Source of the DNA: an uncultured Pelagibacteraceae bacterium
Lineage (GTDB): Bacteria; Pseudomonadota; Alphaproteobacteria; Pelagibacterales; AG-422-B15
Direction: 5' to 3'
Length of the DNA: 64,000 nucleotides
Assembly: GCA_902624455.1 (NCBI GenBank)
Contig: CACNXQ010000002.1
Span: 207,353 to 271,352, forward strand
Numbering within the stretch: position 1 is the stretch's first letter; every line of letters starts with the position of its first letter. The notes under the pieces were generated by a model. It was given only the letters and a program-made list of their open reading frames with translations, did no database searches and was not told the DNA's origin. Shown here one piece after another: positions 62,886 through 64,000 of the stretch. Position numbers and translations under genes: made by a program.

Positions 62886-63802
62886 AAGCTAAATCCACAC
62901 TCCTCAATTGGTATATATTTATTTTGATTACTTATTTTTTGAATAAGCCTTAATTTTGCAGATCTTGACCTTGGATTAAGTCTTACTTCGTCATCAGATG
63001 GCTTAATCACTTTTTCTACTTTGACGCTAGATCCAAGCGCTTTTGAAAAGTTTTTTACCATGCGGTCTTCTAAGGAATGAAAGGTTACAACACAGATTTT
63101 TCCAGCGATTGAAAGTAAGTTTAAGGCTTGATTTAGACCCGAATGTAATTCTTCTAGTTCGTTATTAATGAACATTCTTAATGCTTGAAATGTTTTAGTT
63201 GCTGGATTTATTTTTGACTTAAAATTTTTATTATTTTTTTTAATGATGTCTGCAAGTTCTAAGGTAGACTTGATTTCTTTTTTGTTCCTATAATTTATAA
63301 TACTTCTTGCAATTCTCCTTGAATTTCTCTCATCTCCGTAATGAAATAAAATATCCGCTAATTCATTCTGATCTATTGTATTTATTAATTCACCAGCTGT
63401 TTTCCCAGTATTGCTCATCCTCATATCTAATGGTCCATCCTTCATAAATGAAAATCCCCGGTTCGCATTATCTAATTGCATTGATGAAACTCCTATATCA
63501 AATAAGAAACAGTTAACTTTTTCTCTTTCGAGTTCTTCCATAACTTTTTTGATTTGACTAAATCTTGATTCGATAAATTTAAAGCGGTCTTTGTATTTTT
63601 CTTCAAATTCTTTTGCTTTGGAAGATACTGATGGATCCCTATCAATTGCAATAACTTTACAATTGGATGAAGATAAGATCTTTTTTGAATATCCTCCGTT
63701 CCCGAATGTTGCATCAAAATAGATTTTGTCATCAGCTGGCTCTATTGACTCAATTACTTCATTTATTAGAACTGGTTTATGCTTAAACTCATCATCGATC
63801 AT
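62882..63802 (-). CDS. rsmH: 16S rRNA (cytosine1402-N4)-methyltransferase
   Basis: 306 aa. HKPVLINEVIESI at the N-terminus, the SAM loop DATFGNGGYSKKIL near 32, DIGVSSMQLDNANRGFSFM near 100 (seen in parts), DMRMSN and the C-terminal NPRSRSAKLR are all MraW/RsmH motifs. Methylates C1402 of 16S rRNA. The ATG overlaps the stop of an upstream gene whose C-terminus is that of FtsZ. No mraZ is seen in the window. Confidence 0.97.
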   Translation of the reverse strand: MIDDEFKHKPVLINEVIESIEPADDKIYFDATFGNGGYSKKILSSSNCKVIAIDRDPSVSSKAKEFEEKYKDRFKFIESRFSQIKKVMEELEREKVNCFLFDIGVSSMQLDNANRGFSFMKDGPLDMRMSNTGKTAGELINTIDQNELADILFHYGDERNSRRIARSIINYRNKKEIKSTLELADIIKKNNKNFKSKINPATKTFQALRMFINNELEELHSGLNQALNLLSIAGKICVVTFHSLEDRMVKNFSKALGSSVKVEKVIKPSDDEVRLNPRSRSAKLRLIQKISNQNKYIPIEECGFSL

Positions 63803-64000
63803 TTACTCTGTCTTCTAAGGAATGATGGTATTTCAAGTAAATCTTGATCTATCTCGTTATCATCAATACTTTCATCTGAGTTAGATGTTTCTAGCTCGTG
63901 AACATTTTGATCACTAAATAAATCTGGAGTGCTATCTCTAGCCTGAGTCTCCTCATTTACTCTATTCTGATCGATAAAATCCATTATACTTTGATGTTCT
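63799..64000 (-). CDS. ftsZ: C-terminal tail of FtsZ (5' part outside window)
   Basis: The frame is open from the window edge for 66 residues; the ATG at 63984 is internal because codons upstream stay open. The visible part is a low-complexity acidic linker rich in Asp, Glu, Ser and Asn, ending in DLLEIPSFLRRQSK. This is the conserved FtsZ C-terminal peptide (IPxFLRRQ), which binds FtsA and other partners. The gene overlaps rsmH by ATGA (63799-63802). In most bacteria ftsZ sits after ftsA, not before rsmH. The GTPase domain is outside the window, so the call rests on the tail alone. Confidence 0.85.
   Translation of the reverse strand, partial: EHQSIMDFIDQNRVNEETQARDSTPDLFSDQNVHELETSNSDESIDDNEIDQDLLEIPSFLRRQSK

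Overview
The window is a gene-dense, AT-rich (visibly about one third G+C) stretch of chromosome from a Gram-negative alphaproteobacterium, most likely a streamlined marine lineage of the kind that includes SAR11, AEGEAN-169/HIMB59 and SAR116. The evidence is a circularly permuted (two-piece) tmRNA gene with the alphaproteobacterial T-loop, the gene order bamD-lpxC-ftsA-ftsQ-ddl-murB-murC, LPS genes (lpxB, lpxC), a meso-DAP type MurE, and the hflK-hflC-DUF2065-degP set. The exact lineage cannot be fixed by eye. There are no insertion sequences, phage genes, CRISPR arrays or tRNA genes. Intergenic spaces are tiny and many genes overlap by 1, 4 or 8 nt.

Layout. 1-9.8 kb: accessory metabolism. 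It holds a truncated acyl-CoA ligase, a Baeyer-Villiger monooxygenase, two methyltransferases, a ferredoxin-NADP reductase, a DUF1214/DUF1254 pair, a 2Fe-2S ferredoxin preceded by a GC-rich structured leader or small RNA, a DgcN/DgcA-like D-glutamate catabolic pair, rpmF, hisI and an ICMT-like protein. 9.8-21.3 kb: an MFS transporter, a nitroreductase, a 41-aa ArfA-like gene, two SDRs, recX, lpxB, a DsbA-fold isomerase, a GNAT, an amino-acid ABC importer lacking its ATPase, a divergent flavin monooxygenase and a creatine-pathway-type amidinotransferase.

21.3-36.4 kb (all minus strand): in the direction of transcription, hflK-hflC-DUF2065-degP-miaA-ilvB-ilvH-ilvC-[leucine-rich leader peptide]-leuA-mreB-mreC-mreD-mrdA-rodA. 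Branched-chain amino-acid synthesis therefore runs straight into the rod-shape operon. 36.5-44.5 kb: mrp, thyX, the permuted ssrA gene, fumC, a small RHH protein, a UvrD-type helicase and aminopeptidase P.

44.5-64 kb (minus strand): the division and cell-wall (dcw) cluster, transcribed as [ftsZ 3' end]-rsmH-ftsL-ftsI-murE-murF-mraY-murD-ftsW-murG-murC-murB-ddl-ftsQ-ftsA-lpxC-bamD-ligA. The C-terminus of FtsZ lies at the head of the cluster, overlapping rsmH, instead of between ftsA and lpxC. The FtsA in this cluster has lost glycines in both phosphate loops.

The observations most worth following up are: the moved ftsZ with a divergent FtsA; a leuA leader peptide with a Leu-codon run whose coding sequence can pair with the leuA ribosome-binding site; the structured leader or small RNA with an internal 27-codon ORF upstream of the ferredoxin; and the compact permuted tmRNA close to an unannotated ArfA-like rescue factor.
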